Source: Aldrovandia affinis (lineage: Eukaryota; Chordata; Actinopteri; Notacanthiformes; Halosauridae). Taken from it: a stretch of 64,000 nucleotides of DNA. Positions 32,800 through 44,100 of the stretch are shown piece by piece. Position numbers and translations under genes: made by a program. Within the stretch, counting starts at the first letter, position 1; every line of letters begins with the position of its first letter. The stretch spans positions 2,327,547-2,391,546 of the forward strand of contig JAINUG010000004.1 of NCBI GenBank assembly GCA_029706075.1, read 5' to 3'. A model generated the notes under the pieces. The model made no database searches. It was not told the origin of the DNA and saw only the letters and a program-made list of their open reading frames with translations.

Positions 32800-33560
32800 T
32801 TGTATAGGCGTACTTCAAGCGCATTTATTTCATTATAGTTTTCAGTTCCTTATAAGTGACGGTAAGCCTCGGCATGTTATTTACACAAAACCCAAATTAC
32901 ACCTTCAACTTATTTATACACTTACCATGAAAATGTGTTGTTGACTGCATCCACGACTCATGACCAACAGTCGTCAGTCTGTTATACAGCGTATTATTAT
33001 GCTTTTATTCCAGCCGTATAATTCAATAATTAATTTGACGCTATATAATTATGGGTTCCCGTCTGAACCGTCAAAACATTTTAAGATTAGGCAACGTGGA
33101 TCGTCAGTACCAGTTTCTCTTTGAGCTCGATTTTCCGTATAATCGCCCGTGGAGATGACGGTACGCGAGGGAGTAGCAATGTAGGTCCACTCACAGCTCC
33201 GTGGAGGCCTGAGCGCGCCTCGAGGGCAGACGCCATAGGAGGCAGCAGGAGGGGAAACAGCACCACCTGTCCCTCGCCTCTGGAGCTACGTAATCAGGGT
33301 TAATCAAACAGGTAGCAAAGACTGCTATGCATCCACTCATTGTTGCCAAACATGAAGTAAACTAGCCATTTAGAGAAATTGAGTTGCACAGTTCTGGCTT
33401 GGAACCAAACTGTAAATACGAGTGTCGTTATTTTATGTAAGTAATTCATCTAATTGAATTCAAATTCATCACCATTTCCCTGTCAGGGAAAATGTACAGA
33501 CCTAATTGCTCTGAACAACCCTGTATGCTCCCTCCTTCCTAGGTCAGCACCAGTTATAGT
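32800..33560. other. No recognised gene; GC-rich patch
   Basis: 33150-33300 is richer in CpG than its surroundings (GAGCGCGCCTCGAGGGC). No exon boundaries or motif strong enough to call a promoter. Confidence 0.35.
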
Positions 33561-33564
33561 TGAG

Positions 33565-33665
33565 AAACAGGGCTTTGTAACTTGAAGGTTTGCGGATTTG
33601 ATTCCCATGTGCACCCTTGAGCAAGGTGCCTGGCCTACCTGAATTGGTTCAGTAAACTACATGAA
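33565..33665 (+). mobile_element. SINE fragment
   Basis: GGGCTTTGTAACTTGAAGG, box-B-like GGATTTGATTCCC, then CTTGAGCAAGGTGCCTGG and GGTTCAGTAAAC. No tail is present. Confidence 0.75.
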
Positions 33666-33869
33666 AGGGTGATATTGAAAAGGAAATCTGTGTTTTGCCT
33701 GGGATTTGGGGCACCTGCATATGTAATATAAATATATAAATAAAAATATATATGTGCATATGTGAATGTAAAAAAAGATGGTAATTTGACCATATAATCC
33801 CAGCCAGGACTTCAGGTTTAAAACCGGTTGATTGACATTGGTTATTCTTCCTTTCTCGTGCTCCAGGGT

Positions 33870-34670
33870 GTTTGAAAGGTCCCTGTGTTGGTAGAAGCCA
33901 GTCTGCGGATTCTTATGTGTCTGCGTTTCAGCGGGGCGAGTGTGTTTGTTTCCATGGTTACCGAAACGCCAGCTTCACTCACGTCATCACTTCAAAAGCC
34001 ACCTTCGCAGCGATCGGATCCACTCATCCATTGTTTACCGAGGGGAGACAGGAAGGGCCGCTGTGGGCGCACACAGGCCAGTAATCTGTGTCCTCTATTC
34101 AAAAACAAAAAAAAATCCTCACACAAACTACAGCCTCATCCGTTTGATGTTTCCCTTTGTTCTGCCGCTTGTTGTTCAGCTTTGCCAGTCGGCTTGGCGC
34201 AAGTGAAGGATGAGAGAGGAGTCTCGAGCTCGCACTTGCGGATTCTGACTGCACACTGAAAAGGAAAGGAACAGGTTGGCGTTTTTCACAAATTTTAAGA
34301 CTCCACGGATTTCTGGGCATTCTAGCAAAATCAGTGAGCCACAGCTGGGTGGGGGAAAAGACCGAAAAGAGGTCCGTGTGACGTTTGGAGCTTCAGCAAA
34401 AGAACGCCAGATTAAGAGCACAGTTATTTCACATCCACCACCCCCCCACCCCCACCCCTCTTCCGTTGTTCCTCTTTGTCATCTGCGTCGAAGACTGAAA
34501 GTGCTCTGGGTGTGCAAGGTTTGTTCCTCTTTGCTTCCCGTCCAGGACCGGTCCTGTACCGCCACGGCTGATTCCCGCCGAAACGCTGGGCCACAAGAGA
34601 CCGAAGGTTTGGCTCGGTCATGTGACCCAACTGTGGCCACCTTGCACTTGCCATCCCTCTGAAAGGTAGG
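33870..34670 (+). promoter_or_regulatory. Candidate promoter and noncoding first exon
   Basis: This segment is GC-richer than its surroundings. It contains an RFX/X-box-like site GTTTCCATGGTTAC (33948-33961) and CACGTCATCAC (CRE-like, about 33978). At its end is a strong splice donor, AAAG|GTAGGT, at about 34665. It is on the strand of ptpn5 and 3.3 kb upstream of its first recognised exon, so it could be the 5' UTR exon. Neither the transcription start nor joining to ptpn5 is shown by the sequence. Confidence 0.35.
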
Positions 34671-34699
34671 TCACTCTGTCGCTTTCGCGGTTAAAGGAT

Positions 34700-34830
34700 A
34701 CCGGGGGTTTGTTACCTGAAGGGTTGCAGGCTTGATTCCCAGGTAGGGTGGGGGGGGCAGTGCTGCTGTGCCGCTGAGCTTAGGTGTCCCAGCTGAATTG
34801 CCTCAGTAATAATCCACCTGTATACATGAT
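34700..34830 (+). mobile_element. SINE fragment
   Basis: TTTGTTACCTGAAGGGTTGC, AGGCTTGATTCCCAGG, then GAATTGCCTCAGTAATAATCC, a decayed member of the SINE family at 5845-6053. Confidence 0.7.
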
Positions 34831-34834
34831 ATAT

Positions 34835-37440
34835 AAGTTACCATACCAAATTGATAATGTAATGCAGCTGATGTTAATGTCATTTGAGGGGGAGTGTACT
34901 GTGTATGTTGAAACTGAAAATACTGTTTCAGGAAAGAGAAACTCCAGACCTTAAGGTACACATTTGTTTTGCCCTCATTGTGATTTGCACCACAGATGCG
35001 CTGTAGAGGCTGAGTAAGGATCGATTGCATCAAAATCCAATGAATTCAAGCTCAAAATTAAATGAATTTAGTGTTTAGTAGCTAGCTGACGAGATTTGTC
35101 ACTGCCTACATAATGGCTAGTTAGATAGTTGTACAGCTAGCTGTCCTTGGTTGGCTGTACCAATCCACCAGAAACAGGTATGCCTTTTTGCCAGGGGCAT
35201 GTATGTCCCAATCTCACTTAAATTTATTTCTGTCTGTTGACCTGCAAAAACATGATGACACACACATTTAGCACACACTGTTTTTGCTCAAAAGTGACAA
35301 GCAATACAAAGCATTGAATGAAAAGTGCTTGGAATGAGCTACTCAAGTTCTGCTTTGCACATTTTTTTTACTAGTTGAGAAAACGGTGAAACCGTATTTA
35401 AAGGACAACATATCTAAATTTTGTTATTGATTTAATTTATGCATTATGTATATTTTTAGGACAATATATCCTCAATGATATCACTTTTCCTTAAGACACT
35501 TCCTACAGTAGAAATATAGAGCAGAGAGAGGGAGGGAGAGAGAGAAAGAGAGAGGGAGACCTGATAAAGGTAACAGCACAGACAGGAGACCATAGTTCCT
35601 CCAGAGCATGGACTGGAGGGAGGTCAGTTCTATCTGGAGGAACTTGATCCATGACAGCTGGAGACGTGCAACAGAGTGCAAGAAAAATGGTTCAATGGCA
35701 CTGTAATACTGCAAGATCCACTAAACCGATGGAAGTTACTCAGCAGAAAAGTGTGGTTCTGGCTGAAGAGGTAAACTACAATACAAATTTCTAATCATTG
35801 TGTTAATGAGCAGTTCAGTTAGCTCTACATAGGTGTGCCTGTACTATTTTCTTATTGGCTTGTGATCATTGTGTATTCCATTGACCCCTAGTCTAATGGT
35901 CAGCCATAGGATCATGGGTAATGTAGTCGATCCAGGTGGCACTAATTAAGGGGACACCCACAGAATCATGGATAATATAGGCAAGCCAGGTGGCACTAAG
36001 TAAGGGGACATCACTTCAGGGGTAAAGGTGGTGACACATAACTGCGTACACATACACACACACCCCTGGCCACACACAGTTCTGGGAAGGACAGACAGCA
36101 GGGACAGCAGAGCCAGGCTCTGAATAGACTTCTGATTGAAAAAGTAGCGAGAGACGATGATGCGTGGGTGTGATGAAAGCTGGTCATCACAAAAGAACTA
36201 CAGAGGTGCTCTTCTCAAGAACCTCCAGCTGGACGCCTCAATGCAGGTCTCGGCCCGGTTCAATTTCCGGAGGGAGAGAATGGATATAAATCATATTCAT
36301 TAAAAAAATGATGACAGAAAGGAAAGAGGACTGGGATGGGGGATGAGTGAGTGTTGCTGTTGGAAATGCATGTGACAAGCGGCAGTGAATCACCAGCCCG
36401 GCTTTGGTGCACCATCGGGTTCTGGATCACCTGATTGGCTGTCCTGCATACCACATTCAGGACAGCAAAAAAAAGAAACCTTTATAACTCCTGTCCTCAC
36501 TATTCCCGTATAGCATTAGCATTGAATGTTTATGTTTTCCACTGAATTCTCTGTAGTGAGTGAATGGGTTTTGCAAGTGACTCTTCGCCGGGCTCCCTCT
36601 CGTCACCCTCTCGTCACCTGTCTCGCCTTTCATCAATTGGGAATAATGTGTGAGGGCGAGATCTCAGAGGCTCCAGGTGGGATCACAACAGTGAGTCATC
36701 GGAGAGAGAGACGGAGGCTTGGGGGGGCTCAGACGCCATGTCGTCTCCCAGGATCTCTACTGGACGGGCACTGGAGGCGGAATCCCATTATCATCTTCAA
36801 CAAATCTTTTCGGTCAAATTATATCGGCACCATGGGTGTGTTATGTGTGGCCTGCGTGCCCTCAAATTAAAGTACTAGGCAGGGTTCCACGGTGAAACAA
36901 TACCGTGGCAATAAACCCTGCAAGATTGCTCCCATTAATACATTTAGGGCAGTGCATGACTCCAGTGCAAGCGAGATATCGACAGGGCCCCGCCATGCTA
37001 CTGCGGTTCTGTAGCGCGCTCCCGGCTGACATGCCCATGTAGAGAGTGAGAGACACCTGGTCCAGAAAGGTCAAAGGTCAATGGGGTGGCAGAGAATGCC
37101 CCGAATTAAGCCACCTGTGATCCTGCCCTGTCCAGATTCACTGAAGCTGAAGACCTCTTCTCTCCCTCCAACTCAAGCCAAAATAAACATTGCTTTGTTC
37201 CCCCTTTTGATTGAACGAGCTTCCCTCGAACAATTAAAACAAACTCTTCCTATACGGTTTTTCTCTCTCCTTCTGTTTTGTGTGGATTTAATTGTATTGA
37301 TATTCATTTGATTGATGATGATGAAGTGATTAATTGACCAAATTTCTGTTGCTTTAGTGATGATGAGCGTACACTCACTGGTCTTAGAGTTTTGTAAAGC
37401 CTGATCTATGTCACTGTGCTCATATTATGGATGCACTTGT
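34835..37440. other. Likely upstream/intronic DNA of ptpn5, no exon recognised
   Basis: A GA-rich patch lies at 35519-35560. Short direct repeats occur at 35910-36010 (two AATCATGG..AAT..G GCACTAA phrases about 58 bp apart). No conserved exon of ptpn5 could be identified. Confidence 0.4.
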
Positions 37441-37444
37441 GTTC

Positions 37445-37500
37445 TCTTGCATTGTAAGTCGCTCTGGATAAGAGTATCTGCTAAATGAATGCAATGTAAT
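37445..37500 (+). repeat. SINE/L2 tail fragment
   Basis: GTAAGTCGCTCTGGATAAGA and GTATCTGCTAAATGAATGC, without head or body. Confidence 0.75.
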
Positions 37501-37523
37501 CAATCAGACAGAGTCAACAATAT

Positions 37524-37762
37524 ACAGGTAACTGACAAAATAAAGGCAACGCTTTTGTAGCCCAGGGGGGAACACTCAAACGACACAGGTCCAGGCTAGG
37601 AGAGTCCCAGCCAGGTGAGGGAGGGGTGGCTCATTGAAAAGAGGAGGCCCGGTCCTATCTGCTGATACTACCTGTACCCCTGGCGGATACTCATGGAACT
37701 GCACCTGTATAAAAGATCCCTCATTTACTGAGGCATTGTCTTTATTTTGACAGTTACCTGTA
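37524..37762. mobile_element. Short MITE of Tc1 family A
   Basis: The ends CAGGTAACTGACAAAATAAA and TTTATTTTGACAGTTACCTG are inverse copies and match the termini of the Tc1 copies at 7187 and 57951. The 190-bp interior has no transposase sequence. Confidence 0.8.
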
Positions 37763-37947
37763 TTTACAGCCCTTTGTTAAATTAACTTGTATACTATGAA
37801 TATAAAAATGAAATGCTTCTCAGTGCTATTGTACAATTATTGTTTTCCATGTTTAGTTCTGCTCAGTAGAAGGCAAACACATCTGTTCTTGTCTCCTCCT
37901 ACTCTGTCTGGCTTTGGGATGGGCATGGTCTGCAGTTGCCGGTGGCG

Positions 37948-38130
37948 ATGACTCAGAACGCCCTGCCGGGGCCGCCCGCTCCAGTGGACACACAGGAGGA
38001 GCAGGAAAGGAGCCAGCAGCCTTCCCAGAATCCCTTGCAGGAGGTCCACGGTGCATGGATGGAGAGAGCGTGGAGGATGGGGGTGACCGCCAGCTCCTTC
38101 TTCTGTCTCTGCTTGCTCTCCCAGATCACG
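37948..38130 (+). CDS. ptpn5: ptpn5 coding exon a (N-terminus, first membrane segment)
   Basis: It opens [20 protein letters not shown], a proline/glutamine-rich cytoplasmic stretch, then a hydrophobic run [13 protein letters not shown] that continues into the next exon as GVWVLYML. This corresponds to the first membrane segment of STEP61. The donor reads ACG|GCAAGT. Using the nearby GT (AA|GTAAAC) would break frame with the next exon, so a GC donor at 38131 is preferred. Frame is open back to 37936. Confidence 0.8.
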
Positions 38131-41100
38131 GCAAGTAAACCCGCCAAGCCCTGTGAGTCATGATTACGCACTGTGAGTTATGATCACGCAGTGTGGGCGC
38201 AGTATGGGGAAAACACCCTGTGAGGCATGATTACGCACTGTGAGTCACGATTACGCACTGTGGGCGCAGTGTGGAGTAAACACCCTGTGAGTCATGATTA
38301 CGCACTGTGAGTCATGACTACGCACGTGGGCGCAGTGTGGGGTAAACACCCTGTGAGTCATGATTACGCACTGTGAGTCACGATTACGCACTGTGGGCGC
38401 AGTGTGGGGTAAACCAATATCATAAAACTAGGCTTCCTGACTTCCATGCCAACATCACTCTCACTCAAGCCTCTCTTCCTCATGAAACATCAGCAAGTTG
38501 AGCAGTCTTCGTCACTGACTCTCCTGCCAAATGTGCCCTGACAATCACCCATTTTTACATTACATTTACATTTTAGGCATTTAGCAGACACTCTTATCCA
38601 GAGTTTACATTTCTTTACATACAATCAATATATACAGCTGGATATTTTACTGAAGCAATTCAGGTTAAGTACCTTGCTCAAGGGTACAAGAGCAGTGCCC
38701 CACCTGGGAATTGAACCAGCAATCCCTGAGTTACAAGCCCAGCTCCCTAACCATTACACTACACTGCCTGCCAGACTCTTTCAAAGTCACTGAGATCTCT
38801 TCTTCTAGACATGGTAGCCAAAATAATGGGTAACTGGGCCTGCCAAGCATTTTTATATGTAACCCTAAGCATGATGGAATGTTAATTGCTTACTTAACTC
38901 GGGAACTACACTTGTGTGGAAGTACCTGGTTTCAATATAATTTGCAGGCACGTTTAAAATGTGCATTGAGGTGTTTGCTTGGAAATATCCCAACACGAAC
39001 TATTTAAGAGATTCTGTCTTTGACATATTTTTATTCTTATTCATTTGCCCATATTTCAGATAGTACTGGAAGAAATGTACAAGGCCAAAGCAATTTAGCA
39101 GATAATGTGAATTTGCTCCGACCGTTCTCATGAGGTTACAGCATGGTGTAATTGCATGTTTGTCATTCTGGCTGATGTTGTGCGTAATATGTGATTGCTC
39201 GTTATCTGCACAGGGAGTGTGGGTCCTATACATGCTGAATGGATATGGGGCATTTCCAGCAGCACATAAAGTCCTGGACCTCATGCAGTACCTGTTGTCA
39301 CCACTGGAGTACAACTCAGTGGAGGAAGAGGTGAGAGCATGCTGACACAATTGAACAAAAATAAATAAATAAATAAATAAAAAGAATTCCCCCCATTCTC
39401 TCAATGGGGGAAATTTGGCTGGCAATTGTACCCTCTTCTAGTTCAGCTGCCCCCCCTCCTTTTTCAATTAATCATCTGAATTTAACTTCCTGAATTGAGT
39501 TAATTAGAATGGAATTGACCCCAGCCCTGGAGGTGTGAGCTCCAGCAGATGGACCGTGCGCTCAGAGGAGAGTTTGGTGAGTGTGCGTCTGGACACCCTC
39601 CTGACTGCCATGTTTTTCCTCTCTCCCCCTAAGATGTCCTGGGCTTTGCAGAGGGACCTGTGGAGGATGGAGACCTTGCGCCCTCTGCTGGTCACCATCT
39701 TCCTGGGCTTTGTGATCCTGGCCATTGGGGTGGGTCTGCTTTTCACTGTGGGGGGAAGGTTCAGAAAGGAAATCTGTGTGTACTGGTTTTCATTCCAACC
39801 ATAATTGCAACCTCTGAATTGTAACTAGCTGTAAATTGTTCTTAGACACCTTTAATTTTCATTGAAGCATGATTCACTCTCTTAAGGCCATATTATGTTA
39901 GGCCAGAAATAGTTATGCATGTCATGAAGAATAAATATCCTGAGGACTTTTAATCTGTCAGATGAACTAATGCTTTTATTTTCTGTAATGTCATATTTTG
40001 GTATAATGACATATATTAGTTGATGAATCGCTCGAATTAATGTTAATCATCACAGCACTATTTGATTTATGTTTATGTATTTATTTACATACAGTACGGG
40101 TGTTCCCACAGATCCTGTACTGTCTGAAGATGTTGACCCCAGTTGGTTGTCCTCCCTTCCTGGATGACCGGCGGCAGTCTGTGAGCCGCCAGCCCTCGTT
40201 CACGTACTCGGAATGGACCGACGCCAAGCAGGACCTCTTCGACATGGATTCAGTGCCTGAGACGCCTGTCTTCGACTGCTCCATGGACTTGAGGACCGAA
40301 GCCGACCCCACGACACTGACCGTCAAATCTGTCGGGCTGCAGGAAAGGTCAGGGCGGCGGTGGCGGGCCAATCAATTAATCAATTAATCAGTCAGACAGT
40401 TCATCAAATAAGCAACCAGTCAGTTTTGCTTTGGGGGGGGGGGTTGCAGGAAATTCTAAAGGCAGCTGAGACAAACTGGAGAACAGCAAAACAGAAATGA
40501 ATACAAGTGTAAAAGGAATATGTCCTTCGGTTGCAGTGCCCTTCAGTGGCCTATTGATGGGTTGGTCTCCATTCTACACTGTCCAGAGAGGGGATGTAGG
40601 GTTTTATCCTCATTGGAGTTTCATCCAATCATGCAGGGTGTGTGGTGTTGAAAAGAGAAACTGCTAAATGAATGTAATGTATATGTGTGTTTGTGTGTGT
40701 GTGTGTGTGTGTCAGGAGGGGTTCCAACGTTTCTCTGACGCTGGACATGTGCGCGCCCGGCTCCACGGAGCCCTACGGGGCGCTGCTGTCACCACGGGAA
40801 CAGTCCGCGCAGGAGTACCTGCAGAATGCCTCTAACCTGCTCCAGGCTGCCCAGCTGCAGAGCCGTGCCCTTGACGACACCGCCTTGCAGACCGAGTTCT
40901 ACGTAAGTCACTTGACCGACGGCTGCAGACACACCGCCCATCACTATCTGTTATTAGTCATTCATATTTAAGCTTTGTTTCTGAAATAATTCTTCTCCCA
41001 TTCTATGTTTTGCCATTTAAAGGATTCAAGTTTATGATTTGACCTAGCATAGGCCGCGGAACCGGTATGGCCAGTAGGTTGATTGATTGGTTATTTGTGT

Positions 41101-44100
41101 CATGTGAGCTTAGCATCACACTGACGTGAATTTCACAGAACAAACCAGCGCTCTATCTAAGCAGACTGCTAGTGTGTTCGCTAAAGTTTAAGCAATAGTA
41201 ACGTTAAATTGAACGATGAAGCGTAGAAAAATAACTGATTTCTTCGGGTCAAAGTTAACCAAGGCGGCTGAGACAACCACCGTCACTCCAGCCCACGGTG
41301 AGCCTTCTGAGGAACCAGCAGTAGAATTTCTAACTGTTGCTGCTCCAGCTAGCCCCTCTGCTATCGAACGCCAGACAGCTCATAATCCATACACCTATTC
41401 TTATTATGATACACGTATTGTTTTATGATACGTGTATTAAATAAATACACGCATTGTTATGTTACACGTGTGTTTTATGATACGTGTATCGATACACGTT
41501 TTTTTATGACGCCATCACACACATTTTTAGGCATGTTCTGTTCAGAAAAGGGAATTCCCCAAATTGTTGCAACAAAGTTGGAAGCACAAAATCGTCTAGA
41601 ATGTTATTGTATGCTGAAGTGTTAGGATTTCCCTTCTCTGGAACTGAATGCTTATGCTATCAGTTTCGTGAAAAACAGTGATTTCACCATTAGTCACTAC
41701 TACGTGAACGCATGTTACAGATGACAAGACAGAGGTTAGTGTTACTGTCATAGTTTGTCACTATTCTGTGGTGGTGACATATACACAGAAATGACTAAGC
41801 ATACCGTTTCCAAATCTGCTATCTGATTGGATCATACGGATGTATGACGACATAAAAAACCACGTATCATAAAACAATACGTGTATCATAATCAGAATAC
41901 GTGTATGGATTATGAGCTGTCTGGCGTTCGATACTTGGGAGGTGGGGGCAACATCACGTCATTCTTGGCCCTACCCATTCAAAATGCGTTTCGTGGCCCA
42001 TGTGACCCAGGTCCATTAGGACAGCGGTCCCCAACCTTTTTTGCACCACGGACCGGTTTCATGCAAGACCATTTTTCCACGGGAGGGGGGGTGCATGGAA
42101 AAAAAGTGCGGAAAAGAGGCACAGACGGAAGTGGTCATTTTTCAAAATAAAACACCCTGCAGACTGCGATAGTCAATAAAAATGTTTTTATTATTTCTGT
42201 GCGGCCCGGTACCGGGCCGCGGCCGGTGGTTGGGGACCGCTGCATTAGGAGATGACAGTCTGTGCATCTTACTGCGTGTTCCTGCCTTGACCCTTAGTCA
42301 CCCCAATTTTTTTTTACATCCACAGCTCTGGAGCAACAACATGGCAAGTGCAAATGCTGAATGCTATGTAAACGTTATGTAAAAACATCACCACGAACAT
42401 TCGTCCTTGAGACGAGCAGAGCATGGATTCACCCGGATGTAGATGCATGCTCCACAGGGCATAAGCATTTCCTCTTTCTGCTCGCATGAGTCACCACAGC
42501 GAATACTCTGTGACCGACACCGTTTATGTGCTTTTCCCAGGAGACCCCCATGAACTTTGTGGACCCCAAAGAGTACAACTTCCCCGGAGTAGTGAGGAAA
42601 AACCGATACAAAACCATCCTCCCGAGTGAGTATAACTGCACACCCCACATGTCCCATGTCCCCCCCCAAACCATCCTCCCGAGTGAGTATTTGTGCCCGC
42701 CCCCTAGACCCACCCACATCCCCCCCGCACTGTCTTTGCTGAGGGTGCAGGTTGACTCCTGTTCTGCCAGGTGTAAGCACAAAAGCGAGGACGTGACGGA
42801 GGGCAAGAAATGAATGTGTGAAATATGGCAGTGATCAATCTTCACCCCCCCATCCCCGCCTTGCCTGAACTGCCTGCTCTGTGTTTCAGATACGCACAGC
42901 AGAGTTTGCCTTAAAGCCACAGACCAGGAAGAGGAGTTCCTCAGTACCTACATCAATGCTAATTACATGAGGGTGGGTATCTGTTTGTGCTGAGCTCCAC
43001 CCACGCACAATTTGTTTACGGGTCCAGAAGTGAGCAGCGATGGCAGATTGTGGTCAGGCTGCGTTCATGTGGCGATTTGGTACATACGATTTGGTAAGAG
43101 GAGTGTGGTATGGAAATCCGGAAAGATCTCTGCAGTGCTGGGGTGGCGGAGGCAGGGGCGGGTCTAGTCATTTTGGCGACCTAATGAAACCTCAATTTTG
43201 AGTCTGAAAAAAAAGATAATCGTGTTACTAGAGAACGTGTATATTATATCTAAGGTCAGTGAACCTGAATGAACATATGTATATTTTTGTTATCATGGAA
43301 TTTAGAAGATCAGAGTGTTTATTTTTTTAAATAACTGCTGGACAGGGCCGTAGAAGGGCAACAACCCAGCGGCAGGACCGGTATCTGCTCCTTTGTGCGA
43401 GGAGGAACAGGAGGAGCACTCCCAGAGCCCTACAAAATGACCTCCAGTGGGATACTCGTGTGCATGTTTCTGACCAAACTGTCAGAAACAGACTCCATGA
43501 GGCTGGCATCAGGGCCTGACGTCCTGTAGTGGGACCTGTGCTCACCTGGTGAGCACCTGGGTTCCTCCTGGTGCAGGACAATGCCCGGCCTCATGTGACC
43601 AGAGTGTGTAGGCAGTTCCTGGATGACGAAGGCATTGATGCCATTGACTGGCCCTCACGTTCCCCAGACCTGAATCCAATTGAGCACGTCTGGGACGTTA
43701 TGTATCGGTGCATCCGCCGCCGCCAAGTAGCACCACAGACTGTCCAGGAGCTTACTGATGCCCTGGAGATCCCCCAGGACACCATCTGCGTCTCATCAGG
43801 AGCATGCCCAGACATTGTCGGGAGTGCATACAGGCACGTGGGGGCCATACACACTACTGAGCCACATTATGAGTTGTCGTGATGAAATTCACACAAGTTG
43901 GATCAGCCTGTGATCTAAATTTTTCACTTAGATTTTCGGTGTGATTTTGAATCCAACCCTCCATGGGTTAATTAATTTTGGTTTCCATTGACCATTCTTA
44001 CGTCATTTTGTTCTCGACGAAGTACACAATGTAATCAATAAAGATTTTGAACTTGAATATTTCGTATTTCGAGATCCGCGATGTGTGATTTAAGTGTTCC

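Larger units (their letters stand above)
38131..39213 (+). other. ptpn5: ptpn5 intron after exon a, apparent GC-AG class
   Basis: The donor is GCAAGTAA, otherwise matching the consensus perfectly, as GC donors usually do. The acceptor is GTTATCTGCACAG|GG. The intron holds the TGAGTCA minisatellite (38146-38412) and a reversed SINE (38553-38770). Confidence 0.7.

Noticed and set aside
34276-34662. 128-residue frame in the promoter-like region as a coding exon
   Set aside because: No similarity to ptpn5 or any domain recognised; better explained as open frame in GC-richer 5' UTR-like sequence.
36645-36676. ATG-started MCEGEISEAP followed by CCAG|GTGGGA as an upstream ptpn5 coding exon
   Set aside because: Resembles part of the mammalian STEP N-terminus, but it ends in phase 1 while the exon at 37936 needs phase 0. 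Joining them would destroy the known frame.
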